Source: Lobulomyces angularis (taxonomy: Eukaryota > Chytridiomycota > Chytridiomycetes > Lobulomycetales > Lobulomycetaceae). From it: DNA of 10,764 bases. The number at the start of each line of letters is the position of its first letter. The first letter of the stretch is position 1. Of the stretch, positions 7,868 to 10,764 are shown piece after piece. Below the pieces are notes generated by a model that saw nothing but the letters and a program-made list of their open reading frames with translations, was not told where the DNA came from and did no database searches. The stretch covers positions 3,498-14,261 of the forward strand of contig JADHYX010000499.1 in NCBI GenBank assembly GCA_027604685.1, given 5' to 3'. Made by a program: the position numbers and the translations under genes.

Positions 7868-9921
7868 AATAATTTATTTTCATTCTTTTTTCTTCAGCAT
7901 TTTTCTCAAAAGTATTAAACATTTCAATGCTTTTTCTTTTTTTATCCAACTTTTCCAGAGTAAGAACTTTATCTGTCAGTACAACAAATGGTCTCTAAAA
8001 AAAACTTAAGTATCTGAAAATATACAATACCTTAATCTTTTCTACACTATCAACTCTTTTTTCTAAATTTCCTATATTCTTGGTAAAAAAATCTTGAACA
8101 TTTTCAAACTGTTTTGTTAAATTCAATGCAAGTTCCTCATACTGAAGAATTTTTTTTTCCTGCTTTAGCTGCTCTTCTTTGTAATGTTTAATTTCTAGTT
8201 TAAATTGGTCATTTTGCTTTTTTAAAAAGTCAAATTTTTCATTTTCTAGATTAAACTTTATTTTCCAACTCTCTAATAACTTTTTAAACTTTTCATTTTC
8301 CGCCTTAAGTGCTTCCTGCGTACTTTTGATTTCATTTACTACTAAATCAACTTTGCGTTTACTTGCAACGTCAGAACTTTCTCCAAAACATCTTTCATTA
8401 AATAGCGTCATATTTTCAGTTACAGTTTTAAAGGACTGTTTAAATTAAATACAATAAATACAACTTCTGTATCTTACTGAGGTAAAAGTTTTCTCTTGTT
8501 CCTGTAATTTTAAGCTTATGTTTTCATTTTCACCATCTACTTTTTTTTTAAAATCTGCAAACAAATCACTGAATAGTGCAGTTAAAGAATCAATCATTTT
8601 TGGAGGTAGACTATTTATTTCTCTATCATAAACATCTCTAGCATCCTGAGACTTTATCTCTAAATGATGGATTTCCTGGTCAATTTTATATGCTCTCGAG
8701 GGATGAGCAACTTTTTCAGATTTTAAAATCTGTATTTGATTCAAAAATTTGTCTCTTTGAATCCTCTTTTGAATCAAAAAAGTTATTCCTAAAATTTTAT
8801 TTCTTTAGCATTTCTCGAAATTAATGTGAAAAGTCACCTCGAATGAGATCTTTTTGGCCATCAAAATGTTTACCTTCATTATTAAATAACGGCAATTTTG
8901 ACTAAAACGAATCATTGTAACAAAATTTTGCATATAAAAAATGCTTAAGACTTACTGGTTCTTCCAATATATTTAAGTACGGCTAAAAAAATTAGAGAAA
9001 GTTTCACATATATGGTTTTACCTCTAATTTAACCTTTCCCTTACTAGTCGACTTAAGAAATGTTTAACAAAGAAAATAAAAATTAATTTTATTACTGCTT
9101 TTTCATAAGATAAGATAGGTGACGGTGTGGAAACTAGTTTTTCCGGTTGGATGGCTTTAACTGTTTCACTTTTATAAGTATATTCGTCAAGCTTATCTTC
9201 TGGAATATATTTAGACTTTTCTTTTTCAGCTAGCCGGTATCCTTCAGCCTTCTGTTGTAACAAATTCGAAATATTTTCAAGTTCTTTGATTTTATTTTCT
9301 GCTTGTAAATCCGAATTTCCTTTAAAAAAATTAGATTACCAATAATCGTAATAACTAACTGGTTTTTTCATCAATATCCGCTTTATCATGAATATTTGGA
9401 CATAGAAATCCTTCTATACAGCTACCCTCTAAAAAAAACCTGCAAATTTCTCTATTGTTAATTAGACTCTTCGATGCTAGTGATGTAGCATCATCATGAG
9501 AAGGCGTTTTTTTGTGTGAAACTTTATTTTTGTTTTTTGATTTTGGAGAATCCCCGTTTTTTTCCCTTAAAAATAAACTATCTCGCCGATCTTGCGCAAT
9601 GGATTTATTGATAACTAAATTTTTAAATTTGTAGAGAACCTATACACAAATAGTTAAAAAAAAAAACTTTTTTTTTCTAACCATTAACTGCGCAAGGTAA
9701 ATGGAAGCTTTTTCTGAACCTATCGATTTCATTTTCATGTACTTGTCATATATATCCAGATGATTTTTTTTACAAAATTCAATTTCTTTAAAACGTAAAA
9801 ATTCATATTTTTCATTTTCTGTTAAAGGTTCAAATACAAATTTTTCATTAATGTTTTTTGGTACTTTCAGCCGCTCCATTGAATATTTTTCAGGATTAAC
9901 AATATTTAAGTCATAAAGGGT
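7866..9921 (-). CDS. Gene C: CCCH zinc-finger, coiled-coil protein, paralogue of gene B
   Basis: The family is not recognised. Exons: 9921-9682, 9639-9360, 9319-9096, 9051-9022, 8982-8956, 8901-8874, 8788-8478, 8435-8031 and 7994-7866. They splice in frame to 557 codons plus stop. A start inside the first listed exon at 9879 (MERLKVPKN) gives 543 residues. The codon before 9921 is TAG within the putative acceptor, so an upstream exon is also possible; one at 10753-10703 fits in phase and would make 574. Exon 9639-9360 encodes CRFFLEGSCIEGFLCPNIH, an exact C-x7-C-x5-C-x3-H finger of the type that commonly binds RNA. A basic Lys/Ser/Asn-rich stretch precedes it. Three tiny exons of 27-30 nt lie in the middle. 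The last 280 residues or so are Lys/Glu-rich coiled coil ending RPFVVLTDKVLTLEK and a basic tail. No membrane segment or signal peptide is seen. RNA binding and oligomerisation are inferences. Confidence 0.73.
9388..9444 (-). other. CCCH zinc-finger motif in gene C
   Basis: The first Cys codon is at 9444-9442 and the His codon at 9390-9388, with spacing C-x7-C-x5-C-x3-H. The RFF before the second Cys and the CP-x2-H ending are typical of RNA-binding CCCH fingers. Only one copy is visible. Confidence 0.85.
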
Positions 9922-9924
9922 CTA

Positions 9925-10702
9925 TGTTTTAATAAAAGTAAAACAACATAAAAATCATTTGGCAAACCAATAATCTCTCCTTACAATTATTACTTAAATT
10001 GTCGCTTCCATGATGTAAGTAAACAAAAAATAAATGCGGTTCTAAGAAATATTTAATTAGATCGAAATTTTTACATATACCTTCTTTTTCTGACCAAATT
10101 AAAATTTTCTTATTCATTAAAAAAAAAAAAAAAATTAATACCCTTAATAAAGGGATTTATGAACAATTGTGTATCAAAAAAGTAAACTATTGCAGATGAA
10201 AGAGTAAGCAATTTCTGGATCCTTTGTGAATCACATCAATTTGGTTATAAAAAAGATTTTTAAATACATTAAACCAAGTGATTGAATATGAGAAAAATTT
10301 ATTGCTGCACATTTTAAAATTTCAATTTAAACATTCTTTTTTTTATTTCTGTTTTTATATAAATTTAAAACACCTAATATATCATTTCAGATGCCCTTAA
10401 GAAATTATACCGTTAAGTTCTAAATTATGAAACAGTTTTTTTTCAAATTCACAAACTTATCAGATGCTTGATTAAACTTTGTATCAAAAAATTATATGAC
10501 TACAAACTTAATGATATAAAAAAATAGGCAAAACCGTGGCCATTGAAAAAAATAACTGAATTCAGCAAATATATTTTTTAATTAGTTAGCGATAACCCTT
10601 TTTAAAAAAGTTACACATATTTAAATGGATGAGAAGTACCTAGTCTGTTACACATATATAGAATTCAATATTTTTTAAGAAATGTACAAAAAATATACTT
10701 AC
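9925..10702. other. Long stretch without a convincing gene, possibly one long intron of gene C
   Basis: These 780 nt are AT-rich with many stops on both strands. The only notable reading frame is a minus-strand 62-codon ORF at 10117-9929. Its plausible donors are all in phase 1 and do not join the phase-0 acceptor at 9922, so I leave it uncalled. The stretch is either intergenic with the gene C promoter, or an intron far longer than any other here. Confidence 0.45.
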
Positions 10703-10753
10703 AGGTATTGAACTTTCTTCTGTCTCTATGTCATTGGGACAAATACTGTACAT
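10703..10753 (-). CDS. Possible 5' exon, of gene C or of another gene
   Basis: An ATG at 10753 opens MYSICPNDIETEESSIP (17 codons) and runs into a strong donor, CCT followed by GTAAGTATAT, in phase 0. A stop lies in frame two codons upstream, so this ATG would be the true start unless a CAG acceptor inside the stretch is used. Joined to the phase-0 acceptor at 9922 it would continue into TLYDLNIVNPEKYS of gene C. The intron would be 781 nt, unusual for this window. It could instead be the first exon of a gene I cannot follow. Confidence 0.35.
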
Positions 10754-10764
10754 GAAGAATCAGC

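Noticed and set aside
9430..9440. Mini-intron GTTTTTTTTAG inside the CCCH exon
   Set aside because: At 11 nt it is far too short to splice, and reading through it gives the perfect zinc finger.
9929..10117. Minus-strand 62-codon ORF (MNKKILIWSEKEG) as the first exon of gene C
   Set aside because: Its good donors (GTATATG, GTAATAA and GTAAGGA) are all in phase 1, while the following exon needs phase 0. The only phase-0 options start GTTTAC or GTTTGC and are poor. An EPHL tetrapeptide shared with the gene B N-terminus is too short to count.

Overview
This window looks like a gene-dense, strongly AT-rich nuclear segment from a eukaryote with a compact genome. The evidence is long A/T homopolymer tracts between genes, and genes cut by many very short GT-AG introns: most are 36 to 60 nt, and the longest well-supported one is 182 nt. 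All five genes I can reconstruct lie on the minus strand. Two are unmistakably eukaryotic: a CRP-type double-LIM protein and a eukaryotic-type transaldolase. The CRP-style glycine-rich tails suggest an opisthokont, such as an early-diverging fungus or a reduced animal. That is inference; I cannot name a species.

Layout, right to left in the direction of transcription. (1) A possible 5' exon at 10703-10753, then about 780 nt with no convincing gene. (2) Gene C (7866-9921, perhaps starting at 10753): at least nine exons, one CCCH zinc finger and a long coiled-coil C-terminal half. (3) Gene B (4982-7615, 5' end uncertain): eight exons, an unrecognised N-terminal region, a tract of about 21-residue repeats centred on WG/WE dipeptides, and a coiled-coil C-terminal half like that of gene C. 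(4) An exonuclease gene (3151-4722 or 4743): DnaQ/DEDDh 3'-5' exonuclease, a linker of five perfect-length 19-residue repeats, and two GRF zinc fingers. (5) Transaldolase (1517-2929): eight exons with all catalytic residues. (6) The CRP-like LIM protein (197-1318): seven exons.

Genes B and C look like diverged tandem duplicates. Their last exons are both 129 nt, and both start (K/R)PFVVL after a phase-0 intron. Other intron positions also match. They differ in the middle, where B carries WG repeats and C carries a CCCH finger. WG repeats are a known Argonaute-binding device and CCCH fingers usually bind RNA, so a link to RNA biology is a reasonable but untested idea. The neighbouring nuclease has nucleic-acid-binding GRF fingers. 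Eukaryotic neighbours need not share a pathway, so the grouping is only suggestive. Transaldolase and the LIM protein are housekeeping and cytoskeletal genes with no evident link to the others.
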